Shown: positions 19,819-30,409 of the stretch, piece by piece
How positions within the stretch are numbered: position 1 is the first letter of the stretch
Layout of the letters: the number at the start of each line of letters is the position of its first letter
NCBI RefSeq assembly: GCF_022965805.1
Contig: NC_133117.1
Location: forward strand, 10,192,183 to 10,256,182
Direction: 5' to 3'
Length of the DNA stretch: 64,000 bases
Source of the DNA: Primulina eburnea
Lineage: Eukaryota; Streptophyta; Magnoliopsida; Lamiales; Gesneriaceae
Notes under the pieces: generated by a model
Told to the model about the DNA's origin: nothing
The model's input: only the letters and a program-made list of their open reading frames with translations
Databases searched by the model: none
Made by a program: the position numbers and the translations under genes

Positions 19819-20718
19819 CTACAATCTTCGGGAACGCTTCTGGGGACAGACTTTAGCAAAGTGTCCCGGCTGTCCACAAATATTATATCTACCAGTTACT
19901 CCCTGGCATTGTTCGGTGGAATGTCTCCCTCCCCAACTCCTGCAATACACTCCAGTATAGCTCGGACTAGAACTACTGGAACTCGAGGAATCACCCCCTA
20001 ACTTCTTGAATGGCTTCTTGCGGGCTTTCAGCAAATCTTGCTTCCCACTCGTACTGTCGTGATCATATCGAAGAGGGGATTGCTGTGTCTGAAGTGGCTT
20101 CACACACAACCTTGTCAATTGTCTAGTCAGACTCGCCTCCGCTCTCTTCGCTCTACTCAGGATATCAGCAAAATGTTAAGGTCGCTGCAAATTCATAAAT
20201 GCAACTACCTCCGAATTCAACCCTCTGATGAACTGATTTACTATAGCTTCATCATTTCCAGCTATCTGAGGAGCAAAATGCAGTAGAGTAGAGAATTTGG
20301 CAGTATATTCATCAATATTCAACTGACCTTGGCTCAAATTCTCAAACTCTGCTTTCTTGTCCTCTCGGTACGAGACTGAGAAAAATCTTCGATAGAATTC
20401 AGTTCTGAATATTTCCCACGAAATCACTGTACCTCTCTGTGCCCACATTCTTCTACTGGTAATCCACCAACTCCTGGCGGCTTCTCGTAACTGATAAGGT
20501 ACCATTTTAACCCTCTGTTCATCTGTACAATCAAGTAAATCAAACAAGATTTCTATATCATCAAACCAGTTCTGACAATCTTCAGATGTCTCGGTACCAT
20601 TCAGAACCGGCGGCTGTAATAACTCAAATTCTTTCATCTTTTCTTCTAACTGAGTTTCTGATACATCTCTCTGTTCAGACGAAGTACTGCCCTTTTCTGA
20701 AATTCTTCGAGGCGGTAT
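19819..20718 (-). pseudogene. Element D gag, start codon lost and one stop
   Basis: A chromovirus-like gag. The frame starts IPPRRISEKG at 20718; plant chromovirus gags commonly begin MPPRR, and the codon here is ATA, so the start seems lost. The gag core is clear: CQNWFDDIEILFDLLDCTDE, REAARSWWITSRR, FRTEFYRRFF, LSQGQLNIDEYTAKFSTL, FIRGLN. A TAA at 20176-20178 interrupts LQRP-stop-HFADILSRAKRAE. The tail has a Ser run and two zinc-knuckle segments; the first has lost a Cys (CRSW), while the second, ICGQPGHFAKVC, is intact. The gene ends KRSRRL-stop. It would supply capsid, not enzymes. Confidence 0.85.
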
Positions 20719-21065
20719 ATCTGATAATCAAACAGATTAGTACATAATCTATACAATCTGTCTCAGCCCTCCTCTGATCATATACCTCTGATTCAGACTC
20801 GGTTCTGATCCAGGCTTAGTAATTACATGCTGCAATCAACTCAGATAACAAACAACATGTAATAGGGAAATCAATAAATTATGTTAGCACACATCATGCA
20901 AGTCAACATTGACATAAATCTCATGCTAGCAATCACATGCAAGGAAAGAAAATTCAATCTACCCCGCTCATTCTCTTCTATCTCAGTCTAAAGAATCTAT
21001 CAACTCTGACTATCTCAGTCTAGAGGATCTATCGCTCTGATAATCTAAGTCTAAAGGAACTATCA
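20719..21065 (-). other. Leader region of element D
   Basis: About 350 bases between primer site and gag on the minus strand. No gene is visible. It has repeated TCTGATAATCTAAGTCTA-like words at 20985-21070, a weak short tandem structure. Confidence 0.5.
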
Positions 21066-21077
21066 GCTCTGATACCA
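21066..21077 (-). other. Primer binding site, element D
   Basis: TGGTATCAGAGC on the minus strand, five bases inside the 5' LTR. Initiator tRNA-Met priming is normal for plant chromoviruses of this type. Confidence 0.85.
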
Positions 21078-21082
21078 CCTGT

Positions 21083-21510
21083 TGTGGGGACCCGGACGCT
21101 AATCATTTACTTAATCATCTTTGTGATTTAATTATCAGTTCTGATAAACAGGGTCTAAAAATTTTTCTTTTTAAAGTGTAAATGCGGAAGGTAATGGAAT
21201 CTAAATAATATACATCTCTGTATAACAACTACAATTCAGTAGAAAAGTACAATACTGTACAACCTCAGTCTAAGGTTTAGTTACTAAGTTCAAGTAATAA
21301 AACAAGTCTACAGTAAATCCGGAATCACCACGCTATCTAGTCCAGCCTCTTTCTCATCTTGACCCTGATCCAGCCCCACCTGTTGTCATGCACACATACA
21401 AAACAAGACAACAGCCGGATACCTCCGGTGAGAATAAATCCCAGTATAAAACATGGTAAGCATGTATATAAATAATCTAAATCATAAAACATGCTATCAT
21501 GAACATATTC
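21083..21510 (-). repeat. Element D 5' LTR, first part (split by C)
   Basis: It matches 15974-16400 with about six differences. It ends at GAACATATTC, where element C enters; TATTC (21506-21510) is duplicated at 33410-33414. Confidence 0.92.
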
Positions 21511-22487
21511 TGTTAGGATCGGTTATTGACTAAGGAGTGTTTAGAAGGGGGGTTGAATAAACACTTCTAGGAATTTAAATGTTTTTCGAAAAAGGTAGTT
21601 CAGTTTTGTTACAAACTGAACTAAGTATCCCGTCGGTCAATATCAATCAGTTAAACTGAATAAGCAGTTGCGGAAAATAAACTGATTGAAAGATAGAATA
21701 TCTAACTGGAAATAAAGAGCTGAAGTAAAGATAACACAATATGTTTCTGGATGTTCGGAGAATTGAATAACTCCTACTTCACCCCTTCTATCACAAGGAT
21801 AGGATATTCACTAAAAGACTTTGATCGAGTACAACGCTTGTACAGACCCACTTCAGTTAGGACTTATCTATTGCCTGAACTGAAACTCTTAGTATAATAC
21901 AATGATCTCTGTAAGTAACTGAACTTAGCACTTATAGAATTATCAATATTTCAGAGTGCTAGTTTGCTCAATGTGTAGCCTTGATTGCTACGAGTAGATC
22001 TGATAAGTGTGAGCTGAGATTTTGACGGAGTAATGGCAAGTTTGAGATTGATCAATCGTATATTTTGTCAACTGCTCTTTAGTCATATTTATAGACTTAT
22101 CTTTCAATGGTAATTTTGAATTCTCGTATCCGTTGATTGCCATCTTATCATTTCTTGAACAATGTTCTCGATTGCCGCTTCATCATTTATTGTACGACGG
22201 CGTATTAATCTCAATAGCCGAAATACGTTGTTCTATGCAGTGCGGCTTTCCATATTCAGTTGCTGTCTGATATGTCTTTTTGTCTGTTGAATGATCTTTC
22301 CCGAGGTATCTTCAGTTTAGAAGCTTTAATGTTTTCGGCTGAATGTTTTAACTGATCTGTTCTCAACTGATCAGTTTGTGTCAACTGATTTCAGTTGAAT
22401 GTCCAGCTGCCGAATTTGCTTTCATGTATTAGTTGATTTGATCGTTTGATTTGTGTTTTGTCAAACTCCAGAATTTAGTTTCCAACA
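21511..22487 (-). repeat. Element C 3' LTR (left copy)
   Basis: On the minus strand it runs TGTTGGAAAC...GATCCTAACA. It is nearly identical to 32432-33409, with about seven substitutions and one G-run indel. TGTTGGAAAC also starts the 3' LTR of element A, but the LTR bodies differ. Confidence 0.95.
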
Positions 22488-22500
22488 ATTTCCCCCTTTA
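22488..22500 (-). other. Polypurine tract, element C
   Basis: The minus-strand reading TAAAGGGGGAAAT abuts the 3' LTR. The 200 bases between it and ORF3 are AT-rich and non-coding. Confidence 0.85.
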
Positions 22501-22705
22501 TGGTGTTTGACAAAACCAAGAGATTTAACTCAGCTCTTTGTTGATAATAGATTACGCAACTGAATCATAGAATATCTGAGTTTCTTGTAGATAATATAGA
22601 AGTCTGAGGAAATGATATCAGTTGATAATAATAGCTTGATTAATTCTTCATCTAATTCTTTAGCATAACTGAATCATAAAATAACTTGTCAAATGATATC
22701 ATTCT

Positions 22706-25294
22706 TCAGCTGCTTTCCCCCTTTTTGTCAAATATATCCATCTTGTCAGATAGCTTGCGAACGTGAGAAGAAAGAACCGTGATAGAGGATGACATATTTT
22801 CAATAGAAGTAGTCATTGTGACTTGCAGTAGTTCAATTTTCCGAGACACAAGCGATTCCACATTGTCGAAGCGTTGTGTAATTAATTCTTGAGTGGCAGT
22901 CAGACTGGACATGATACCTCTATTTTTCTGAATATCACCAACTGCAAAAGAGAGAGCGGTAACAGCAGATTGAATATCTTTCAGTCTTTTCAAGGATTCT
23001 TGATTATCATCCAACTTCAGACTGTGCGAAAGTTGCGTATTTTGAATTTTGGAGATGGCAGTAATTATTTGACTCATACTGTCCTGCATATGTTGGACTT
23101 CTTCAAAAATGAGATCAAAATCTGCTGAAGATGGAGGATTGGATTGTCGAGAAGTGCTTGGTTTACTTGTATCAAGTTCAGACACGATCAAGGCTTGATC
23201 AATCGAAATTGTTTCAGTAACATTTCGAACTGAAATATCAGCAGCAGGGATTTCTGCTTGATCCCGAGGTGGTGAGGAAGGTTTTTGGTCAGTTGATGGT
23301 GACACAATCTGAACTGATGTCTCTAGGGAATGATCGATTGAGTCATCTGGCATATCAGTTGGTATGACCTGATCAGCAGATTGATCTGGTGGAACAATTT
23401 CCACTGAAGGAATAGTGACCTCTGGATTGGTTTGATCAACAGAGTGATCAACTTTATCATTCACTGGTCCACTAAGGTGGGATTCCTCTACCACGGCTTG
23501 AATTACTTCATCAATATGAGCGAAAGACAGCTCTGCTTCAGTATATAGTTGTTGTTCAACAGGTGGTGAAGAAAGCTTATCAGAAATTGGCTCTTCAGTT
23601 GGAACAAGAACTAAAGCTGATGATGTTTCTGTTGTGTTAGAGGGTGCTTCTTCAACTAGTTCCACATCATCATCTGAATCTTCTTGGTAGACTACTAGTT
23701 CTTGATCCAATTCCCAAAATTTAATTCGAGAAAGTAGCCCTATAAGGTCAGTGTCAAGCTGAGTAATTACAGCTTGATCAGCATATGCAGTAGGACCAGT
23801 TGGCAAGTAGTTGTTTTTAAGCTTAGCTACAAATTGAGCCAACTTCTTTGCTCTCATCTGATCAAAGAAATAACTTTTCCTCTCTAAGGCTTGAGCAATA
23901 GAGGCAGCTTTGACAGTTCGAAGAACAAAGGCCTCCAGCTTGATGAATTTTCTGAGCTCGGACTTTTCCTTCAGTTGCTTGGCAAAAACCTAAGTACGAT
24001 AGGCTACCCAAGCATCATAGGACTTAGTCTTTGCAGCAGCAAAACTGTTCACTTTTCCCCATACCAGATCAATATGAGTTTGAATCGGGTTGGAGGGTCT
24101 GGGTTCTACAATCAACTTCCCTTTCCCTTTATCAGTACTCATGATATGAGGAATTTCCAGTCCGGTTCGAGTTGATTCAATCTGTTCTACAAACTTTATT
24201 CCTTTGGGTCTGGCAGGTGCTACACCAATTGGTCGAGGTATTTGAGTAACAGGAGCTTGGGTCCTAACGGATTTCTTTATGGTACTTACTGAATCAGCTT
24301 GTGGAATAATCTGTAGAGGAACTGCTTCTATAGGCTGCTGATCAGTAAAGGAAATCATTTTGTCAGTAGGAATGGATACCTCAGAAGTAGTTTTAACCCT
24401 TCGAGTTCTTGGCTTCTTCGCAATTTGAGGTGATGAAGTCTTATCTGACTCTGATGTACTCAAAATCAACTTCCTTTTGGCAACCTTCAGTTGAGCCAAC
24501 GTTTTGGTTTTCTTGACTGATTTGGGAGCAGCTAACTGAGTCCCAATTTCCTGTTTGATTCGCACAAACTGAGTAGGAGATATGTCCATTTTGGATTTAA
24601 TTGGCATCGTGTTCTTTGCATTGAACACCTTAAATTTCGACGTCTTCTCAGATTCCTCAGCCACTAAACCTTTTGCTTTCAGCAGATAACTGATTTGAAC
24701 AGCAAAACCCTTGGATTGTTTAGGAGACAGAAACATATTCTTCAAAATATTAAATATGAGATGCTTCCAGTTAAATTTGTGATTAGCCATTATTACAGTA
24801 ATGGCCTGAAATTTCTCCAAAGTTAGGGCAGCAAATGATTCAGCTTTTGCCAAAAGCCCTTTAGCAATTACATCGGCCAGCAATTGAACTTCATGCTTGA
24901 GTTTCTTTTTAGGATCAGAAACTTTAATCTTCTGTCCATCAGCAGAGAGAAGGGTTTGCATTTCCTCAATATCAGATGCTTTGACATCCGAAAGTTGTGC
25001 CATTCCTTCAGAAGGTATGAGAAATAAGTCACCAAGAGAATCTTCAGAGATGATCAGTAACTGACCATTGATAGTAGAATTGATATTTCCCTCAGAATTA
25101 ATCACGCCAGAAGAGTAGAAATCCTGAAGTTCTTTGGGATAGATATCCTGAGAGGATTGTCCCAAAAATGTTTTTAGACCAGCAGCTTCAAGTTTCTGAA
25201 ATACTTTCTGAACTTCAGCATCGCCGAAGGATAAGATAGATCCAAAATTGATGGCCATAGCATTTAGCATGAAAGCGGGAATTTGAGTCGCCAT
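22706..25294 (-). pseudogene. ORF3 of element C: long extra protein after pol, one stop
   Basis: One frame of about 862 residues in the gag-pol direction, interrupted by a TAG at 23990-23992 between VAYRT and VFAKQL. SIRE elements often carry an extra ORF here that has been called env-like. I see no signal peptide and no membrane-length hydrophobic run, so an envelope role is not supported. The first 240 residues look folded (FMLNAMAINFGSILSFGDAE, LQDFYSSGVINSEGNI, LLIISEDSLGDLFLIPSEGM) and resemble what I remember of putative plant transposon proteins; this is a weak recollection. The middle is Lys/Ser/Pro-rich. The C-terminal part is acidic and then probably coiled coil. Element A carries the same protein in decayed form. 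Confidence 0.75.
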
Positions 25295-25840
25295 TGAATG
25301 CTGAAAAATTTCTTGAAAGAAAATTCGAATGATGAGGTAGTTCTTGCTCTAAAGATGATTTGAAGTAGTCGAAAAGTAAAACTGAAATGAAGCGGGTAAT
25401 TGTACTAATGTTTGTGACTGTTTGAATTTTTGGACACGTGTCAGTCCAATAAAATTTTGAGTAAAAATATGTGTACGTGTGCTATAATCGTGTTTGTAAA
25501 ATAATGAGCAGTTAAAATTGATTCCACGTCATAAATTAAAATTCATCATTAGTTTAGCAGACAGTCACATCATTTGATTTGAAATATAATTGGTTAATTA
25601 GTTAACTTATATGAGAAGATTAGTGGAAAATTCGACTGGTAGATCAGTTGATAAGACTGGGTTCTTTCAGTCGAGAGTTCACTAACAACTGTCTTCTCAG
25701 TTAACTTCTTGAACCATTATTCCCCCTTAATAAATGCATTAACGCAAAATGACGGCTATAGTCGGTAATGATTAAAGTGAGTATGGTGCTCGGCATAGCA
25801 ATCGTCACAGAGTGAAGTTTCCTTTCATTTCCCTCTTGGC
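25295..25840. other. Divergent intergenic region, element C
   Basis: ORF3 (minus) and ORF-a (+) start away from each other across about 610 bases. A TATA box for ORF-a is at 25842. On the minus strand I see no convincing TATA box for ORF3. The region is AT-rich with no coding frame. Confidence 0.55.
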
Positions 25841-25841
25841 C

Positions 25842-25849
25842 TATAAATA
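25842..25849 (+). promoter_or_regulatory. TATA box of ORF-a in element C
   Basis: TATAAATA within CTATAAATAAG, 64 nt before the ATG at 25906. The same 11-mer is the TATA box of ORF-b in Gypsy element B (4375-4385). It drives transcription against the LTR promoter of C. Confidence 0.6.
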
Positions 25850-25905
25850 AGAGTGAAAGGGTTAGCCAAAATTATCTCAGCAAGTAAGTTTCAAAGATAA
25901 GGAAA

Positions 25906-26298
25906 ATGGCAGAAGCTGGAAGCTCAAGCGACGCTCAGTTTACACTGCAGGCCAGGAAGCAGTCCATGGAAGATGAAGTCTTCTATGCTAGCCTTCCTTA
26001 CTGGGAGGAGATGCAGGAACTAGAGTTCCTGTATTACTCTGGGCGGGTCTCTTCTTTCAGGCGAAAGGCCCAACTTCAAGAGGTGCGAGAGCTCCTAGAG
26101 GTTCCTGCGGGGGTGGACCTTTTTAAAGAGTGTTATCTCTACAAGCTCTTTCTTCTGAAGGAGCTAGAGATCCTCCGCCGCATCGCTGCCTCCCACAATT
26201 TCTACAAAACCTCTTCCTCAGCACTAGCTGCATGGATGAGTTTGTGGATAATTGCTGTGGAGAATGAATATGAAATTGTAACCGGCTCCTCTTCTTAA
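25906..26298 (+). CDS. ORF-a of element C: small antisense accessory protein, new family
   Basis: A 130-residue protein of unknown function, antisense to pol and ORF3 of element C. It is the closest relative in the window of ORF-a in Gypsy B (3513-3929), with a gap-free alignment from MEDEVF (residues 21-26) to VENEYE near the C-terminus. Conserved landmarks are YWE, FLYYSG, the Y.YKLFLLKE block, S..F.K.S, W...W and VE.EY. The N-terminus is Ser-rich (GSSSD), like that of the ORF-b protein in B. It is probably all-helical and soluble. The stop TAA at 26296-26298 lies in CTTAATAAAATA, overlapping an AATAAA signal. The frame is intact in a young element, which suggests recent selection for the protein or simply recent insertion. 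Confidence 0.78.
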   Translation: MAEAGSSSDAQFTLQARKQSMEDEVFYASLPYWEEMQELEFLYYSGRVSSFRRKAQLQEVRELLEVPAGVDLFKECYLYKLFLLKELEILRRIAASHNFYKTSSSALAAWMSLWIIAVENEYEIVTGSSS

Positions 26299-26634
26299 TA
26301 AAATATTTATTATGTTTTATCGTCTTTGTTCTTTTATTTCTGCCTGCAATGATCTGGAAGAGATATAATCACAAACACTTGCTGACATTAGTTAAGAACT
26401 CATAAGAGTAAGCAACTCATTTATATATTCAGTAAAGGTTAACAACAAATTACGATCAATGATTATGTAATCCTGTTATATGATCTAATGACATGCTAAC
26501 AATCATCAGTTTTGATAAGTAAATGAACTAATAAAATTCAAACTGTTATTAACTGATATCTTAAATGTCCTCGGTAAATGTGAGAGTCGATTTAATTGAC
26601 TTGTGATTCTTCAACTTCTTCAACACTTTTTTCT
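26299..26634 (+). other. Spacer between ORF-a and ORF-b, element C
   Basis: AT-rich, with no gene visible. It holds the 3' end of ORF-a and the promoter of ORF-b. Confidence 0.55.
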
Positions 26635-26641
26635 TATAAAT
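26635..26641 (+). promoter_or_regulatory. TATA box of ORF-b in element C
   Basis: TATAAAT preceded by CTTTTTTCT, 52 nt before the ATG at 26687. Confidence 0.55.
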
Positions 26642-26686
26642 GAGATGATAGTGGTGATAATGTGATCAGTTCAAAATTATTTCAAC

Positions 26687-27109
26687 ATGTCTGATTCTGA
26701 TGCATGCAGTAGCACGTATGTTCATGCGACTGATCAGTCAGCCCCTCGTTTAGCTGAAATTAAAAGAAAGATGGAGAAATATGTTTTTCAGAAGGTATTG
26801 ACATCCTGGGAAAAGATTGATGAGTTGAAGATGGTGAGTGACAGTGGTGTCATTCCTTTTCGTGCTCAGGAGAGAAGAGCACTGAAATACCTTGCTCGTT
26901 TTGAGGTTAGCCGCGTTAATGATTTGGTTGAAGACAAATGTCTTTTAGAAGCAATGCTATGGAAGGAGTGGCATGTTGTTGATAAGATTTCAAAGTCAAG
27001 GGCATTTGCTGGAGTTCGAATTTATGAGTTGAATGACTGGATTAGGGCATGGCTAGATACAGTTGGATCTATGATTTCTTCTGTAAATTGGGAACGTTGG
27101 TATTCTTAA
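26687..27109 (+). CDS. ORF-b of element C: small antisense accessory protein, new family
   Basis: A 140-residue protein of unknown function and the second member of the pair in element C. It aligns with the broken ORF-b of Gypsy B over its whole core, most strikingly at LLEAMLWKEWHVVDKIS against LLHAMLWKEWHHLNKIS, followed by F(A), I..., DW and a second W. It also aligns more distantly with both ORF-a proteins (VFQKVLTSWEKIDELK against VFQKIICYWEKLHKLQ of B). Seven-residue spacing of hydrophobics suggests helices. No signal peptide or membrane segment. The stop context CTTAATGAAATA belongs to the shared pattern. Its stop is only 13 bases from the pol stop at 27123 on the other strand, so the two genes converge and their transcripts should overlap. 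The frame is intact. Confidence 0.78.
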   Translation: MSDSDACSSTYVHATDQSAPRLAEIKRKMEKYVFQKVLTSWEKIDELKMVSDSGVIPFRAQERRALKYLARFEVSRVNDLVEDKCLLEAMLWKEWHVVDKISKSRAFAGVRIYELNDWIRAWLDTVGSMISSVNWERWYS

Positions 27110-27122
27110 TGAAATATTATTA

Positions 27123-30100
27123 TCAATTTGTTGTATTCTTATTTTCTGCACTTAATTCTGTTAGTGAAGTTATATCAATTAAACCAAGAATATTTCGGAA
27201 ATAAGAAAACTTAGCCTCTGGTAACGGTTTTGTGAAGATGTCTGCTGCTTGTTGTTCCGTTGAGACGTATTCTAATCTGATGTTCTTCTTTAGTGCATGA
27301 TCTCTGATGAAATGATGTCTGACATCTATATGCTTAGTCTTGGAGTGAAGAACTGGATTGTATGCAATAGCTATTGTACTAGTGTTGTCACAGAATATTG
27401 GTGATTCCTTTGCATCAACACCATAATCTTTCAGTTGTTGCTGAATCCAGAGCAGTTGGGCACAGCAGCTTCCAGCAGCAAGATATTCTGCTTCAGTTGT
27501 GGAAGTTGCTATGGATGTTTGGTTTTTACTGAACCAAGAGATCAGTCTGTCTCCAAGAAACTGACATGATCCACTTGTACTTTTACGATCAAGTTTGCAT
27601 TCTGCATAATCTGCATCTGAATAGCCAACTAAATTGAAAGATGAGTCTTTAGAGTACCATAAACCAACATTTTCCGTGCCTTTAAGATATCTCAAGATAC
27701 GTTTGGACGCAGAAAAATGTGACTGCTTAGGGTTAGCTTGAAATCTTGCACATATACATACAGCAAACATAATATCAGGGCGACTAGCAGTTAGGTACAA
27801 TAAAGAACCTATTAAACCTCTGTATAGTGTCGTCTCAACTGATATTCCCCCTTGATCAGTGTCTAATTTAACTGATGAACTCATTGGAGTGCTTGCTGCT
27901 GAACAAGATTCCATGCCAAATTTTCTTAGCAATTCCTTGGTATAATTGGTTTGACTAATAAATGTTTCTGAATCCAGTTGCTTCACTTGTAAACCAAGAA
28001 AGAATGTCAGCTCACCCATCATGCTCATCTCGAATTTATCCTGCATCAGCTTGGAAAATTTCTTGCATAATTTGGGGTTAGTTGACCCAAAAATAATATC
28101 ATCAACGTAAATTTGAACAAGTAAGATATGATCATTTTTCGAGAATTTAAACAAAATCTTATCAACTGATCCAACAGAAAAATCATGACCAGTTAGGAAT
28201 TTTGAGAGGGTTTCATACCAAGCCCGTGGAGCTTGTTTGAGACCATATAATGCCTTGTTTAAATGATAAACGTGATCAGGAAAATTATGATTGACAAAAC
28301 CTGGAGGTTGTTCAACGTAGACTTCTTCTTGCAATTGGCCATTTAGGAATGCACTTTTCACATCCATTTGATAGACTTTAAAGTTTTTGAAGGATGCATA
28401 GGCAAGAAATATTCTGATTGCCTCCAGTCTTGCAACTGGTGCATATGTTTCATCATAATCAATTCCTTCTTCTTGTCTATACCCTTGTGCCACTAACCTT
28501 GCTTTTTTGCGCACAACTGAACCATCTTCGTTTAGTTTGTTTCTGTACACCCATTTTGTACCTATAACAGTTTTAGAAACTGGTCTTGGAACTAAGTTCC
28601 AGACATTGTTATGAACAAACTGATTTAGCTCTTCTTGCATTGCATTAATCCAATTAGGATCAGTAAGAGCTTCGGCAGTTTTTGTTGGTTCGATTTGAGA
28701 TACAAAATCTGAATGAATAAATAAATTGAGCATCTGATTTCTTGTTCTTACTGGATCAGATGGGTTACCTATTACCAGTTCTGGAGGATGTGATTTCTTC
28801 CATCTAAATTCAGCATTGGGTGCTTCACAGCCAGCAAATTCTTCATTAGGTAACTGAATGTTCTCAGTTTCAGTTGGAGCTGATTCAGTTGATAATTGAT
28901 TTTCATTAGTTTGCTCCACTAACTGATTGTCAAGATTTGATTTCAATTCAGCTGGTTGATCCAATATCTCAGGTTCAGGTGTATGAAAGATATTCTGATT
29001 ATTACGACTTTCGTCTGAGTCATCATCTTCCAGACTGATATCTGTAAATCGATCAGCTAGCTCAACTTGATCATTTGGCTTATCGATTAGTGCAGTTTCA
29101 TCAAAATCAACATGTGCAGATTCTTCAACATTCAAGGTTTTCTTATTAAATACTCTGTAAGCTATGCTAACTGATGAATATCCAAGGAATATTCCTTCTG
29201 CTGATTTGACATCGAATGCTTTTAGATAATTTTTACCATTGTTATGAATAAAACATCTACAGCCAAATATTTTGAAGTAAGTGATTATGCTTTTTCTTCC
29301 ATGACAGATCTCATATGGTGTTTTCATGTGATTTTTATTAATCATTGATCTGTTCTGAGTGTAGCATGCAGTGTTTACTGCTTCTGCCCAAAATCTTTGA
29401 GAAATACCAGAATCAGCAAGCATTGTTCTAGCAGCTTCTTTAAGAGTCCGATTCCTTCTCTCAGCCACACCGTTTTGCTGAGGTGTTCTTGCTGCTGAGA
29501 ACTCATGCTTGATTCCAGTATTTTCTAAAAAGTTTGAAAGTGTTTGATTGATGAATTCAGTTCCTCGATCAGATCTGATTCGATCAATCCCAACTGATTT
29601 TTCATTTAAAAGTCTTTTGAAGAGTTTAATCAGTTGTGCAGCAGTATGGTCTTTGGATTTGAGAAATATAACCCAAGTAAATCTTGAAAAGTCATCTACG
29701 ACCACTAAGGTGTATTTCATTCCCCCTAAGCTCATGACTGGTATTGGACCAAAGAGATCCATGTGCAATAATTCTAAGCATCGGGATGAAGATTTACAGC
29801 CTTTGTTTTTGAAAGAGGATCGAACTTGTTTTCCATACTGACATGCTGAACAAGGTTTTTCTTTTGAAAAATTTATTTTGGGCAAACCAGTTACAAGTTC
29901 ATGCTTACTCAGATAGGCAATAGATTTAAAATTTAAATTATTTAACCGTTTATGCCACAACCAGTTTTGAGATGATTTAGACGCAATAAAGCATACTGGT
30001 GTATAAGGTTGATCATTCCAGCTGACTTTGTAAGTGTTTCCACACCTTTTGCCAGTTAGAATAATCTCTTCAGTTGAGTTTTTGACTGAACAAGAGTGTT

Positions 30101-30377
30101 TGTAAAACTGAACTGAAAATCCATTATCGCATAACTGACTAATGCTTATCAGATTATACTTAAGATTCTCGACTAATAAAATATCATTAATGGTGAAGTT
30201 ACCATGGATAAGCTTACCCTTACCCACAGTTTTACCTTTGGAATTATCCCCAAAACTGATGTTTGGACCATTGTATTTGACCAGTTGAGACAATAAGTTT
30301 GAATCTCCTGTCATGTGTCGTGAACATCCACTGTCCAGATACCATATTGATTCAATGCTTGTACTTATTGCCTGCAA
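27123..30377 (-). CDS. Element C pol: protease, integrase, reverse transcriptase, RNase H
   Basis: A complete Copia polyprotein of 1,084 codons without a stop. In order: protease ([15 protein letters not shown]), GAG-pre-integrase finger ([10 protein letters not shown]...CSAC), integrase with Asp in LLHMDLFGP, Asp in RSDRGTEF and Glu in [12 protein letters not shown], reverse transcriptase ([37 protein letters not shown]) and RNase H ([45 protein letters not shown]). The finger has Asn where the second His is expected (RLNNLNF; element A has RLNHLNF), which may weaken zinc binding. There is no ATG near the start: the frame opens at TAA-TTGCAGG just after the gag stop and in another frame, so pol needs frameshifting, readthrough or splicing to be made. 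Confidence 0.92.
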   Translation of the reverse strand: MQAISTSIESIWYLDSGCSRHMTGDSNLLSQLVKYNGPNISFGDNSKGKTVGKGKLIHGNFTINDILLVENLKYNLISISQLCDNGFSVQFYKHSCSVKNSTEEIILTGKRCGNTYKVSWNDQPYTPVCFIASKSSQNWLWHKRLNNLNFKSIAYLSKHELVTGLPKINFSKEKPCSACQYGKQVRSSFKNKGCKSSSRCLELLHMDLFGPIPVMSLGGMKYTLVVVDDFSRFTWVIFLKSKDHTAAQLIKLFKRLLNEKSVGIDRIRSDRGTEFINQTLSNFLENTGIKHEFSAARTPQQNGVAERRNRTLKEAARTMLADSGISQRFWAEAVNTACYTQNRSMINKNHMKTPYEICHGRKSIITYFKIFGCRCFIHNNGKNYLKAFDVKSAEGIFLGYSSVSIAYRVFNKKTLNVEESAHVDFDETALIDKPNDQVELADRFTDISLEDDDSDESRNNQNIFHTPEPEILDQPAELKSNLDNQLVEQTNENQLSTESAPTETENIQLPNEEFAGCEAPNAEFRWKKSHPPELVIGNPSDPVRTRNQMLNLFIHSDFVSQIEPTKTAEALTDPNWINAMQEELNQFVHNNVWNLVPRPVSKTVIGTKWVYRNKLNEDGSVVRKKARLVAQGYRQEEGIDYDETYAPVARLEAIRIFLAYASFKNFKVYQMDVKSAFLNGQLQEEVYVEQPPGFVNHNFPDHVYHLNKALYGLKQAPRAWYETLSKFLTGHDFSVGSVDKILFKFSKNDHILLVQIYVDDIIFGSTNPKLCKKFSKLMQDKFEMSMMGELTFFLGLQVKQLDSETFISQTNYTKELLRKFGMESCSAASTPMSSSVKLDTDQGGISVETTLYRGLIGSLLYLTASRPDIMFAVCICARFQANPKQSHFSASKRILRYLKGTENVGLWYSKDSSFNLVGYSDADYAECKLDRKSTSGSCQFLGDRLISWFSKNQTSIATSTTEAEYLAAGSCCAQLLWIQQQLKDYGVDAKESPIFCDNTSTIAIAYNPVLHSKTKHIDVRHHFIRDHALKKNIRLEYVSTEQQAADIFTKPLPEAKFSYFRNILGLIDITSLTELSAENKNTTN

Positions 30378-30409
30378 TTAAATACAAAATAAGATTCTGG
30401 TACCCTTTT

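Noticed and set aside
22706..23857. Two separate genes in place of one ORF3 in C
   Set aside because: The frames 25294-23990 and 23857-22706 are in the same phase with only one TAG between homologous blocks, and A has sense codons at that place.
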